This document shows, in pieces, positions 46,404 through 54,671 of a stretch of DNA of 64,000 bases (the stretch's first letter is position 1; each line of letters opens with the position of its first letter). A model generated the notes under the pieces. It was given only the letters and a program-made list of their open reading frames with translations. It made no database searches and was not told the origin of the DNA. The position numbers were made by a program, and so were the translations under genes. This DNA is from Streptomyces fragilis (lineage in GTDB: Bacteria; Actinomycetota; Actinomycetes; Streptomycetales; Streptomycetaceae). The DNA lies in assembly GCF_003112515.1 (NCBI RefSeq), contig NZ_BEVZ01000002.1, forward strand, positions 930,001 through 994,000. Direction: 5' to 3'.

Positions 46404-47711
46404 TCAGGGACCGGTCGGCGACGGCGCCGAAGGCGACGCGCTGCCCGCGCCTGCGGACCGTTGGGCCGAGGCCGGAGGCGTCGTGGTGGGCGGAGCCGAC
46501 CGCCAGCCACCGGCCACCGGGCTGGAGCCCGCGGTCGTCGGGGCGGCGCGTCCTGTCTGGCCGCCGGTTCCGGCGCCGACGGCGGTCGGCGTGGACCGCC
46601 TGCTCTCGGAGGCCGAAGCGGTGCCCGCCGCGCCACTTTTCACGGGGGTGCTGGCGAGGTCACCGGGAAATCCTCCGGTCGGGAGCGAACTGGGACCCTG
46701 GGGCGCTGCGGCACCAGAGGCTCCCGCCCCGGCGGCGACCCCGCCGCTTCCCGCGGTCGCCGCGGCGGCGATGGCCTTTCTCGCGACGCGCTCCGAATGC
46801 CGCTTCACGACCTGGGCGCCGGCTCCGCCGGCCCGGTGCAGGGCCTCGGCGTCGCTGCTCTCGGCCGCCCAGTGGACGAACTTGAACGTCGCGTACGGGC
46901 AGAGCATCACCAGGAAGAGGATGACGACGCCGGCGAGGGCGTCGGCGAGGGCGCTGATGCCGTCCTTGGCCTCGGTGCGCCCCATCGCGGCGATGCCGAG
47001 CACGAAGACGACCGTCATCAGCAGCTTGGAGACGATGAGGGTGGCGGTGGCCTCGATCCATCCCTTGCGCCAGCGCCGCGCGGCCTCCCAGCCGCCACCG
47101 GCCCCGGCGAAGACGGCCAGGGTCACCAGGACGAGGATGCCGATCTTGCGGACCATCATCACGCACCAGTACAGCAGCGCGCCGATCGCCGACCACAGCG
47201 CGACAGTCGCCACGATCAGCCAGCCGAGACCGCCGGACGCGTTGAGCTGCGAGACATCCGCGATACGACGCACAGCCGACTTCAGGTTCGTGCCGGAGGC
47301 TTCCATCAATCCGGCGGACAACGCGTCGACCACCTCGATCGCCACGGTCGTCAACGCGATCGCCGTGAACGCGAACAGCACACCCGACACGGTGCCGGTG
47401 AACGCCTGCCGCAACGCCTGACCATCCCGCCGGACGGCCGCGCGCACCAACTGCGCGCAGAACGTGCCGACCAGAGCGACCAGGGCGATCGGCAGCAGCG
47501 TCTCGTAATTCTCGCGGAACCAGGGCGCGTTGAGGTCGACGCCGGTGGTGTCGTCGACAGCCTTGGACGCCACGTCCACGGCGGTCGCGGCGAACTCGGC
47601 GACTGACGCCGCCAGCCAGTCGCCCATCGCACTGCCCGGATCGGTGACGAACTCGACGGTGTCGCCGATCTCGCAGACCGTGTCCGCGACAGGAAGGTCA
47701 CAAAAAGCCAT
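46404..47711 (-). CDS. VirB6/TrbL-like polytopic membrane protein
   Basis: A 435-residue protein. About five to six hydrophobic segments lie between residues 70 and 285, flanked by an extracytoplasmic N-terminus with two Cys (CDLPVADTVCEIGD) and a long Ala/Gly/Ser/Pro-rich tail after 310. Topology and position match VirB6/TrbL channel components. It would form the inner-membrane pore of the transfer apparatus. ATG at 47711; the next gene downstream is the SCO6880-like gene. Confidence 0.78.
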   Translation of the reverse strand: MAFCDLPVADTVCEIGDTVEFVTDPGSAMGDWLAASVAEFAATAVDVASKAVDDTTGVDLNAPWFRENYETLLPIALVALVGTFCAQLVRAAVRRDGQALRQAFTGTVSGVLFAFTAIALTTVAIEVVDALSAGLMEASGTNLKSAVRRIADVSQLNASGGLGWLIVATVALWSAIGALLYWCVMMVRKIGILVLVTLAVFAGAGGGWEAARRWRKGWIEATATLIVSKLLMTVVFVLGIAAMGRTEAKDGISALADALAGVVILFLVMLCPYATFKFVHWAAESSDAEALHRAGGAGAQVVKRHSERVARKAIAAAATAGSGGVAAGAGASGAAAPQGPSSLPTGGFPGDLASTPVKSGAAGTASASESRRSTPTAVGAGTGGQTGRAAPTTAGSSPVAGGWRSAPPTTTPPASAQRSAGAGSASPSAPSPTGP

Positions 47712-47732
47712 GAGGAGCTGCCTCCCTCCTGA

Positions 47733-48410
47733 TCACTGGACGACGTACGGGGCGATGGCCACCAGCGCGCAATCCTGGGAGGGGCGGCACTGGACGGCGA
47801 GCGTCACCGAGCGCTTCTCCGCACCCTGTCCGCCGCCGGCCCAGGTGATCGTCTGCTTGCCGGTCACCGTCACGGCGTAGATGTACGCCTCGGTGATCGC
47901 CGACGGATCCTCCTCCAGCGCCTGCTTGAACGCCGACGGATACCGTGCCTCGGTGATCGTGGCGGTCGCCCGCTGGTCCTGGTCGCTCATGCGCGCCCAC
48001 AGGGCGGGGGTGGGCATCTGCCCGGCGACCGACGGCCAGTCCGCGTACTGGGTTTCGCCGGACATCCAGGACCGCATGACGGCGAGCTGTCGGGCGTGGC
48101 TGGTGGTGCGGGTGTCGTAGGACCAGAGCATGCGCGTCGCCGCGCGGGCGTAGGCAAGCGGATCGGAGAGGCGCGGCGGCCTCGATGCCGACCCGGCGCT
48201 GGTGGGAGGCACCTGTTCGGTGCCGCCGGGTTCAGGTGAGGACGGTCGGCTCGACGGGGCGGCGTCGTTGGCGGGGTGGGGCTCGTCGCTCCGGCTGGTG
48301 GCCAGGGCGACGACGGCTGTGACGGCGAGCAGCGCGGCCAGGGCGAGCGCGGCCAGGGTAAGACGCCGCGGCGGTGTCCAGAGGGTGAGGGGGAACCGAG
48401 GCACTGGCAT
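47733..48410 (-). CDS. VirB8/TcpC-like single-pass conjugation protein
   Basis: A 225-residue protein. One membrane segment at about 18-38 is followed by a Ser/Pro linker and a soluble domain (YARAATRMLWSYDTRTTSHARQLAVMRSWM...) of a size and pattern like the NTF2-fold domain of VirB8/TcpC. It would bridge the inner-membrane complex and the cell wall. The ATG at 48410 shares one base with the stop of the upstream small membrane gene (TGATG). The family call is from topology and gene order, not from a clear motif. Confidence 0.6.
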   Translation of the reverse strand: MPVPRFPLTLWTPPRRLTLAALALAALLAVTAVVALATSRSDEPHPANDAAPSSRPSSPEPGGTEQVPPTSAGSASRPPRLSDPLAYARAATRMLWSYDTRTTSHARQLAVMRSWMSGETQYADWPSVAGQMPTPALWARMSDQDQRATATITEARYPSAFKQALEEDPSAITEAYIYAVTVTGKQTITWAGGGQGAEKRSVTLAVQCRPSQDCALVAIAPYVVQ

Positions 48411-48721
48411 CAGTGCACCTGGGAGCCGAGGGCGGAGAAGAAGGCGACGATGCCGTTGGCGGCGCCGAGGCCGAGTGCGGCGCCTGCGGCGACGACCGCC
48501 CCCTTCTTGCCGTTCGCCTCGGCCTGGTGGCCGCCGGTGTGGTGGCCCCAGGCCCAGACGCCCAGGGAGACGGCGAGCGCGCCGACGACGGCGATGATGC
48601 CGAACAGGTTGATGCTGCTGACGACGGTCTTCAGCACGCTCAGGCCCGGAAGGCCGCCCTCCTTGGGGCTGACGCCCGGGTCGAAGGCGAGATGGAGGAG
48701 GTGGTCGGCGAGGGGGGACAT
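48410..48721 (-). CDS. Small two-helix membrane protein (DUF6112/VirB2-like)
   Basis: A 103-residue protein with two hydrophobic helices at about 37-58 and 74-96, separated by a short basic and His-rich loop. This is the shape of VirB2-like pilin or channel subunits, and the sequence GLPGLSVLKTVVSSINLFGII resembles DUF6112 proteins of actinobacterial secretion loci. It lies between the wall hydrolase and the VirB8-like gene. No signal peptidase site is obvious. Confidence 0.65.
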   Translation of the reverse strand: MSPLADHLLHLAFDPGVSPKEGGLPGLSVLKTVVSSINLFGIIAVVGALAVSLGVWAWGHHTGGHQAEANGKKGAVVAAGAALGLGAANGIVAFFSALGSQVH

Positions 48722-48796
48722 GGGGATGACGGAACTCCTTGCGCTCGGCTCGGGCCACAGGGCCCGGAGGAGAAAGCGGGAGGGAAAGAGGGGCGG

Positions 48797-49888
48797 TCAG
48801 ACGACGCGGCGGGCTGCCAGGACGGTCCAGTCCTTGAGCGGGCTGATGAGCACCGGTCTGCCGGTGCGAGGGGCCTCGATGACCAGGCCCCGACCGAGGT
48901 AGACACCGACGTGCTCGGGGCGTGCCGCGGTGCCGCGGCTGAACAGCAGGTCACCAGGCCGCAGCGCCTTCAAGGAGACGGCCTTGCCCTCGTTGACCTG
49001 TGTGTAGGTGGTGCGGGAGAGGGTGACGCCGGCGTGGGCGTACGCCTGCTGGGTCAGCGAGCTGCAGTCGCAGCGGGCCATCGGGTCGGGTCCGTGCGGG
49101 TTGGTGCAGGAACCGCCCCACTGGTACATCGTGCCGAGTTGCCGCATCGCCCACACGATGGCCGCGCGCGCCCGGGGATCGGTGCCGGCGGGGATCGAGT
49201 AGCCGGCGGGGACGGCGCCTTCGGGTATCCGCCCGAACGTGGATCCGTCGTCCAGCCCGCACGCCGCGGACACCTCGACACCGGAACTGCCGCCGGAAGG
49301 GGCCCCTTCCGCCTCGGGCAGGGTCGCGGCGATGGCTTGCCGCAAGGCGGTGGCCAGTGGTTCCCACTGGGCGTACGCGTCCGGGTAGGCGGACCGCTGG
49401 ACCGCCTGTGCGGCCTGGGTGACGGTCATCTGCTGCCAGCCGCTGACCTCGAGCAGCGCGGCGTAGAACCGCTTCGACGCGTGGACCGGGTCGCGGATCT
49501 GATCCGGGGTTCCCCAGCCCTGGGAGGGACGCTGCTGGAACAGTCCCAGCGAGTCGCGGTCCCCGTAGGAGAGGTTCCGCAACCGGGACTCCTGCAGGGC
49601 GGTCGCGAGCGCCACGACCTGTCCCCGGTGCGGCACACCCATGCTCACGCCGGTGGCGACGATGACGCGAGCGTTGGGGATCTGCTCACCTGGCAGGTCG
49701 AGGCCCTCGATCCGCTCGTCGGGCGTCTTCGCGCCGGCGAGGATCTCTTCGACCTGTTCGCGGATCCTGCCGGTGTCGGGGCCGCTCTGGCACGAGGAGG
49801 AGGCGGAGGAGACGGCCACCAGGACGCCAGCGCCCAGCAGCAGCGGTGCCAGTACGACGACCCCGATGCCGGCGGCGAGCGCCTTCAA
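48797..49888 (-). CDS. Lysozyme-like and NlpC/P60 peptidoglycan hydrolase
   Basis: A 363-residue wall hydrolase. A membrane anchor or signal segment lies at about 5-28. A lysozyme-like domain follows, with the Glu candidate in ALQESRL near 98 and DSLGLFQQRPSQGWG. A C-terminal NlpC/P60 domain has the catalytic Cys in CDCSSLTQQAY near 271 and His in EHVGVYLG near 324. It would open peptidoglycan for the transfer channel. I place the start at TTG 49888, which overlaps the stop of a 20-codon leader (TTGA). Codons upstream in frame (basic QGRRAARGPRR) also look coding, so a frameshift near the N-terminus is an alternative. Confidence 0.82.
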   Translation of the reverse strand: MKALAAGIGVVVLAPLLLGAGVLVAVSSASSSCQSGPDTGRIREQVEEILAGAKTPDERIEGLDLPGEQIPNARVIVATGVSMGVPHRGQVVALATALQESRLRNLSYGDRDSLGLFQQRPSQGWGTPDQIRDPVHASKRFYAALLEVSGWQQMTVTQAAQAVQRSAYPDAYAQWEPLATALRQAIAATLPEAEGAPSGGSSGVEVSAACGLDDGSTFGRIPEGAVPAGYSIPAGTDPRARAAIVWAMRQLGTMYQWGGSCTNPHGPDPMARCDCSSLTQQAYAHAGVTLSRTTYTQVNEGKAVSLKALRPGDLLFSRGTAARPEHVGVYLGRGLVIEAPRTGRPVLISPLKDWTVLAARRVV

Positions 49889-49947
49889 CCGGCGCGGTCC
49901 GCGCGCGGCACGGCGACCTTGGGCAGGGGCGGATGGCGAGACGTCAC
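49885..49947 (-). CDS. 20-codon leader reading frame upstream of the wall hydrolase
   Basis: A GTG at 49947 stands 7 bases after GAAGGA, the best ribosome binding site of the region, and opens a frame of 20 codons. Its TGA overlaps the TTG of the hydrolase as TTGA. This could be a leader peptide that couples translation of the transfer operon. It could instead be the true N-terminus of the hydrolase, separated by a one-base frameshift. No attenuator hairpin was seen. Confidence 0.4.
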   Translation of the reverse strand: MTSRHPPLPKVAVPRADRAG

Positions 49948-50133
49948 AGAGGTGTCCTTCGAGTAGGGAGACGCTTCCGGACCGCCCAGGCGCGACGGGC
50001 GCGGGCGGGGTCCGGGAGAAGGGGAGGAACACTGACCGGCCGGGGCGCGGGCGTGGCGGCTCGCCACGCCGAGGCCGCCCCAGGGGGCGTTCACGCCAGC
50101 ACGGGAGGGCGTCCTTCGTGCGCTGGGAGCAAT

Positions 50134-50238
50134 ACGGTAGGACCGAATCGCCGGTCGACCAAATAGCGGCCGGTGAGGGGCCGGAATCCGGCCCTTCAGG
50201 CTTGACTTCTTGGTCGACCGGCGATTCGCCTCTACAGT
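50134..50238. promoter_or_regulatory. Symmetric divergent promoter pair with 19-base inverted repeat
   Basis: Two 19-base arms, 50144-50162 and 50210-50228, are perfect reverse complements 47 bases apart. Each arm begins with TTGGTC in the outward direction. On the plus strand TTGGTC (50210) is followed after 17 bases by TACAGT (50233). On the minus strand TTGGTC (50162-50157) is followed after 17 bases by TACCGT (50139-50134). These fit -35/-10 pairs driving the methyltransferase operon rightwards and the transfer operon leftwards. Between them lies the dyad GGGCCGG/CCGGCCC around AAT. One regulator could switch both directions. Confidence 0.72.
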
Positions 50239-50369
50239 TTCGGCACTTCGTTCCTCGCCCACCCGGCGTGTGGCCGCGGGCTGTCCGCTGCCCGAATACG
50301 AGCCCGCCGGATTCCCGCGGGCGAGGAGAGACGACTCCCCCCACCCGCCACCCGAATCGGGGTACGCCC

Positions 50370-51125
50370 TTGCCTTTTTCCCTGCACCGGGGCGACGCGC
50401 TCACCGTCCTCGCCACGCTGCCGGACGACTGCGTCGACTCGGTCGTCACCGACCCGCCCTACAACTCCGGCGGACGCACCGCGAAGGAACGCACCTCGCG
50501 CAGCGCCCGGCAGAAGTACACCTCCGCCGGCGCCGGCCACGACCTGCCGGACTTCGAGGGCGAGAACATGGACCAGCGGTCCTACAGCTTCTGGCTCACC
50601 CAGATCATGACCCAGGCCCACCGGCTCACCAAGACCGGCGGCACCGCCCTGCTGTTCACCGACTGGCGCCAGCTGCCCGTCACCACCGACGCGCTGCAGG
50701 CGGCGGGATGGCTGTGGCGCGGGGTGCTGGCCTGGCACAAGCCGCAGGCCAGGCCCCAGAAGGGGCGCTTCACCCAGAACTGCGAGTTCGTCGTCTGGGG
50801 CTCCAAGGGCGCCATCGACGGCGACCGGCACCCCGTCTACCTGCCCGGCCTCTACTCAGCCTCCCAGCCCTCGGGGAAGAACCGGCAGCACATCACGCAG
50901 AAGCCCGTCGAGGTCATGCGCGAGCTGGTCAAGATCTGCCCCGAGCGCGGCACGGTGCTCGACTTCTGCGCCGGCTCCGGCTCCACCGGAGTCGCCGCGC
51001 TGCTGGAGGGCCGCGACTTCATCGGCGTGGAGAAGACCAAGCACTACGCCGCCGTCGCCGAGCGGCGCCTCGCCGAGACCGTCCAGCGGATCCTCACCCA
51101 GGACGACTTCGACCTCACCGCGTGA
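50370..51125 (+). CDS. DNA amino-methyltransferase (adenine-N6 or cytosine-N4)
   Basis: A 251-residue methyltransferase with motif IV DPPYNSGG near residue 30 and motif I DFCAGSGSTGVAAL near 205. This is the permuted order of the beta class, as in many phage and plasmid enzymes. No restriction enzyme is adjacent, so it is likely an orphan, perhaps protecting transferred DNA from host restriction. The TTG at 50370 gives MPFSLHRGDAL; its binding site is weak. It is the first gene of the rightward operon. The C-terminus TQDDFDLTA resembles tails of three other enzymes of the element. Confidence 0.88.
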   Translation: MPFSLHRGDALTVLATLPDDCVDSVVTDPPYNSGGRTAKERTSRSARQKYTSAGAGHDLPDFEGENMDQRSYSFWLTQIMTQAHRLTKTGGTALLFTDWRQLPVTTDALQAAGWLWRGVLAWHKPQARPQKGRFTQNCEFVVWGSKGAIDGDRHPVYLPGLYSASQPSGKNRQHITQKPVEVMRELVKICPERGTVLDFCAGSGSTGVAALLEGRDFIGVEKTKHYAAVAERRLAETVQRILTQDDFDLTA

Positions 51126-51227
51126 GTACCACTCCCACCGCGTTCTCCGAGCACCTCGTATAGAGCCGGGAACCTGCCTTGGCCCGCACTTCCCATTTCG
51201 CATTCCGCGGCTTCAAGGAGGCCCATC

Positions 51228-51905
51228 ATTTCCATGCCTGAATTCGAAGAACCCGGTGACCGGACCGAGGAGTTCCCGCCGGTCCGCGTTCCCGGGAGGG
51301 GCCTGGAGGAAATCGAGGCCAGCGTCCGCAAGCTGATGGACCAGTCCGCCCGGCAGGCCCGCCAGCTCGACCATCTCGCCGGCGCACCCTCCCCCTTCCC
51401 CGCCTTCACGATGCCCGGGGCCGGCGGCTCCCTGCCGTCGGCGCCACCGGATCTGCGGCCGATCCTCGAACTGGAGGGCGAGGAGTACGAGGAAGAACTC
51501 AGCGCGCTCAGCGACTGGGTCGATGATTTCCTCATGCCCGTCTACGGCGCCGAGGTGACCACCGCGTCACCGTGGTGCCCGCAGTGGCAGGAACACGACG
51601 CCGTCGTGGCGTGGCTGCACGCCCTGTGGCTCGCCTACCAGCAGCACAAGGAAGCCGACGCCGGCCTGAGCGGCATGCTGGTGTGGCACCGGGACTGCCT
51701 CCTGCACACCATGGCCGCCATCCGCGCTCCCGGCGGGCCGCTGTCGGCGTGCATGACCTCACCCGACCGGCCCGCCCACCGGATCCTGCCCGGCCCGCCC
51801 CCCTCCACCCGCGCCGAGACTGTCCCCGGCAAGGAGACAGCCAAGAAGGAGCGCGGCGACACGGACGGTGAGAAACCGGGCGGGCCGGGCGAGCGGGCGC
51901 GATGA
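51228..51905 (+). CDS. DUF4913-like protein; possible ATT start
   Basis: About 225 residues. The segment SPWCPQWQEHDAVVAWLHALWLAYQ is typical of DUF4913 proteins of Streptomyces mobile elements; function unknown. Two starts are possible: ATG at 51234, 12 bases after AAGGAGG, or an in-frame ATT at 51228, only 6 bases after it. The ideal spacing favours the ATT, as in two minus-strand genes of the element. The C-terminus is Lys/Glu/Gly-rich. The TGA overlaps the next ATG (ATGA). Confidence 0.7.
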   Translation: MSMPEFEEPGDRTEEFPPVRVPGRGLEEIEASVRKLMDQSARQARQLDHLAGAPSPFPAFTMPGAGGSLPSAPPDLRPILELEGEEYEEELSALSDWVDDFLMPVYGAEVTTASPWCPQWQEHDAVVAWLHALWLAYQQHKEADAGLSGMLVWHRDCLLHTMAAIRAPGGPLSACMTSPDRPAHRILPGPPPSTRAETVPGKETAKKERGDTDGEKPGGPGERAR

Positions 51906-52385
51906 GCGTGACAGGGCCGGCCTTCGGGCTCAGCTTCGGCCTTCGGGCCCTGACCGACCTGATCCAGGCTCCGTCCTGCATCCGCGACCCGGCCCTCCTG
52001 CGGCTGCGGGAAGCGGTCAGCGCGGAACGCTTCGGGAATGAGCTGACCGGCGACCTCTCCGGCTACCGCAAGCTCGTCGTCGACCACCGCAAGGAGCGGC
52101 GGCTCATCTGCACGGTACGCCCAGCGCCCCCGACCTGTGGCGTTCGCGATGAGGTTCACGTGGTTGCGGTGAGGTCCCGCGCGCAGCGAGGTCTACCACA
52201 CCGCCGGGCACCGGCTGGGCACGCGCCCCCGCCCCGTGAGCGCGAGGACCCACGCGGCCCACTCCCGCCCGCAGCGACTCACCCAGCCCGCCACCGGGGC
52301 CGTTCCCAAGCCGGTCACGCGGCTTGCCGCCCTTCCCGGCCTGTCCGCCCGGCCCGTCTCTCCGGCACGGCGCCCCACCCTGTAA
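51902..52385 (+). pseudogene. RelE/ParE-like small protein with frameshift
   Basis: The first 90 codons read LTGDLSGYRKLVVDHRKERRLIC...VHVVAV, which resembles the core of RelE/ParE-type toxins. At about 52170 the coding signal moves to another frame, which continues GPARSEVYHTAGHRLG and ends at a TAA at 52385. One extra A in GGTGAGGTCC explains the shift; removing it gives VAVGPARSEVY. Unshifted, the frame runs on to 52405 with an Arg/Pro-rich tail unlike a protein. The intact product would be about 160 residues. Real mutation or sequence error cannot be told apart. Confidence 0.5.
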
Positions 52386-52401
52386 CCGAAGGAGCAACCG
52401 C

Positions 52402-53121
52402 TTGATCGAACCCGACTACCGCCTGGACGGCTACGCGCCGGCCGACACGTGGATCAAGACGCTGTTCCGGCAGGTGTTCGAAATGGAACAGCACACCCTC
52501 GCCGTTCTCGCCGAACACCACACCCCCGACAACACCCACAGCTACTTCCTCCTCCACGACACTGCCGCCACCTGGGGACCCCCGAACACACCGCAGGTCC
52601 TCGCCCTCCACCTGCGGCGCGACACCACAGCGTCGACGTACCGCTTCGAACACGCGCGGCTGCCGCTCGCCGCGATGGCACAGTCCTGGCTCATCCAGCG
52701 CGGCTGCCCCGCGGACGCCATCATGTTGGGCCCGGACGTGGGAACCGATCCGGCGGACGACACCACCCGCGCCCTGGAGCAGCGAGTGCGCGAGGACGCG
52801 GACCGCTTCAGCTTCCTGGACAACTACATCCGCGACGACCCCGACGACATGGTGACCCTCGTGGTGCTCCGCTCCCGCGACGAGTCCGACCCGGCACGGA
52901 TTCGGGTGCTGTGCGAGGAGGCGGACCTGGACGCCGGCACGCACACGCTGCGCGAGGGAGGCTTCGCCAACGTCGCCGACGCGCTGGACTGGTGCGAAGC
53001 GCGCCTTGATCAGCAGGAGGTGTACCTGCCGCCGGTCGACCGGGTGAACCCGCGGACCACAGGACCCGCCCCGAGACCTCCGGCGCCGCCCGCGCGATCC
53101 GTTCCGGGCCGCTCACGCTGA
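52402..53121 (+). CDS. Hypothetical acidic protein
   Basis: A 239-residue acidic protein (MIEPDYRLDGYAPADTWIK...). The TTG at 52402 follows GAAGGAG by 7 bases, an excellent site that fixes the start. There are mixed alpha/beta segments and a Pro-rich end. No motif recognised. The last gene before the 53.15 kb promoter, so it may end the first rightward transcript. Confidence 0.6.
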   Translation: MIEPDYRLDGYAPADTWIKTLFRQVFEMEQHTLAVLAEHHTPDNTHSYFLLHDTAATWGPPNTPQVLALHLRRDTTASTYRFEHARLPLAAMAQSWLIQRGCPADAIMLGPDVGTDPADDTTRALEQRVREDADRFSFLDNYIRDDPDDMVTLVVLRSRDESDPARIRVLCEEADLDAGTHTLREGGFANVADALDWCEARLDQQEVYLPPVDRVNPRTTGPAPRPPAPPARSVPGRSR

Positions 53122-53146
53122 CACCGGGCGGAACATAGCCGATGAT

Positions 53147-53181
53147 CGCCGGTTGGCCAAACCGGCGCATCCGCGGACTCT
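53147..53181 (+). promoter_or_regulatory. Palindromic promoter-operator upstream of 53258
   Basis: Inverted repeat CGCCGGTT/AACCGGCG (53147-53154 and 53160-53167) around a 5-base loop. It contains TTGGCC (53153-53158), followed after 17 bases by GACTCT (53176-53181), a plausible -35/-10 pair. The layout is the same as at 40302-40340, with the -35 at the centre of the palindrome. It would start a second rightward transcript for the small genes and the cargo cassette. Confidence 0.6.
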
Positions 53182-53257
53182 GGTCACAGCCGGACGAGGG
53201 CGCGCCCCTCCCGGCCTTCCCCCTTTCTCCCTTCCGCCGTACGGAGGTTACGTCCGC

Positions 53258-53749
53258 ATGCCCTCCCACCGAACGGAGTTGCTCGGTGACGCCGCCGACA
53301 CCGATGACGTCGTCAGGGTGCTCACCGGACGGATCGAGCAGCGCTTCGAGATGAGCATGGGCGAACTCGCCGCGGCGGTCGCCGCGTCCCCGCAAGCCCA
53401 CCCGGCCGCCACCGAGATCGTGCACTGGCACCGGCTGCTCACCGAGTCCCAGTCCGACCTGGAGCGGGCCGAGGACGAGCTGCTCGCCCAACTGGCCACC
53501 CAGCCCAACGAGATCGACGACCCGACCATGGCGCTCGCCCACCGCGTCAACGAAGCGGTCACCGTCCGCGACGGCCGCGCCATGACCGTGCGCTTCCTCC
53601 TCGACCCGGACGAGGCCCTCAGGGCGAGGTTCGCCGCCCGCGGCGCCCACCGCGACACCGCCCGGGTGCGCCGCGGACCGGCGGTGAACACCAGTCCTGC
53701 CACTGCGGTCGCATCGGCGCCCGCCGCCCTCCGAGGAGGTGTCCGGTGA
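53258..53749 (+). CDS. Small helical hypothetical protein
   Basis: A 163-residue helical protein (MPSHRTELLGDAADTDDVVRV...). GGAGG stands about 10 bases before the ATG. No motif recognised. The stop overlaps the GTG of the next gene (GTGA). First gene after the palindromic promoter. Confidence 0.55.
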   Translation: MPSHRTELLGDAADTDDVVRVLTGRIEQRFEMSMGELAAAVAASPQAHPAATEIVHWHRLLTESQSDLERAEDELLAQLATQPNEIDDPTMALAHRVNEAVTVRDGRAMTVRFLLDPDEALRARFAARGAHRDTARVRRGPAVNTSPATAVASAPAALRGGVR

Positions 53750-54189
53750 GTGTCCGCGACAAGCCGTCCACCCAGGACCAGCGACTGGCGGACGTCTTCG
53801 GCGCCCCGGTCGACGAGCTGTACACCCAGGCGGTCGGCCCGAAGGCCGCGCCGGCGCTTACCCGGGCGCTGGAGTTGCGGTCCTTCCTCGCCCTGGCCGA
53901 AGAGCAGGTCGCCCGCATCCGTGACCGCGTCCACGCCACGACGGCACCGGACCGCGACATGAGCACGCTTTCCTCGGACACCCTGCGCATGGACGCGCAC
54001 TGGATGGAGGCGGCCATCTCCGCCCGGAACGGCTACCTCTCCGCGCTGGACAACCTCCTGCACGCGATGCCTCCACACCCCCGGCCCACTCCTGCGGTCC
54101 GCACCGCGCGGCAGACTCCCAGCACGAGCCCGCAACCGCCCGCCCCCTCCCACGCGGGAGAGGGTCCCGCCCCCGCGCGCCGCTCATGA
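53746..54189 (+). CDS. Small hypothetical protein, paralogue of the next gene
   Basis: A 147-residue helical protein. The stretch LADVFGAPVDELYTQAVGPKAAPALTRAL parallels IEELYGAPLSDLDAHARQRPPGMLSALL in the next gene, so the two look like a tandem duplication. GTG start at 53746 by overlap. A Pro-rich tail follows residue 110. Function unknown. Confidence 0.55.
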   Translation: MSVRDKPSTQDQRLADVFGAPVDELYTQAVGPKAAPALTRALELRSFLALAEEQVARIRDRVHATTAPDRDMSTLSSDTLRMDAHWMEAAISARNGYLSALDNLLHAMPPHPRPTPAVRTARQTPSTSPQPPAPSHAGEGPAPARRS

Positions 54190-54199
54190 AAGCCGTCCC

Positions 54200-54643
54200 A
54201 TGCCTCACCCGACGTCCGTCGAGATCGCCGCGCGGATCGAGGAGCTGTACGGCGCGCCGCTGAGCGACCTCGACGCCCACGCGCGGCAACGGCCCCCCGG
54301 CATGCTCTCCGCCCTCCTCGACGGCTACCACCGGCTCGCCTTGGCCGAGCAGAGCATCCTCGACAACCGCCACCGCCTGCGCCGGCTCATCCACGACGAG
54401 CGGCCACTGGGCCCGCCGGAGGTCTCCCACCTCCTCGACGCGGCCCGCCGGCTCGCCGAAGCGGTCGCGGTACGCGACGCCCAGTCCGCCACCAGCGCGG
54501 CGGTCTTGCGCAGTCTCGGCCGAGCCGACGCCCCCACACCGGAAGCCGAACCCCGCGCCGGGACCGCGCCGAGCACCGCTCCCGCCCCACCGCTTCCCCC
54601 GCCCTCGCCTGCCACGACCGCCGACGCGGCCGTCCCCCGCTGA
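54200..54643 (+). CDS. Small hypothetical protein, paralogue of the preceding gene
   Basis: A 147-residue protein (MPHPTSVEIAARIEELYGAPL...). It shares length, helical layout and a Pro/Ala-rich tail with its upstream neighbour. The ATG at 54200 lies 10 bases after the previous stop. No motif recognised. Confidence 0.55.
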   Translation: MPHPTSVEIAARIEELYGAPLSDLDAHARQRPPGMLSALLDGYHRLALAEQSILDNRHRLRRLIHDERPLGPPEVSHLLDAARRLAEAVAVRDAQSATSAAVLRSLGRADAPTPEAEPRAGTAPSTAPAPPLPPPSPATTADAAVPR

Positions 54644-54671
54644 CCGGACGGAACCGCGTCCGTCTCCACAT

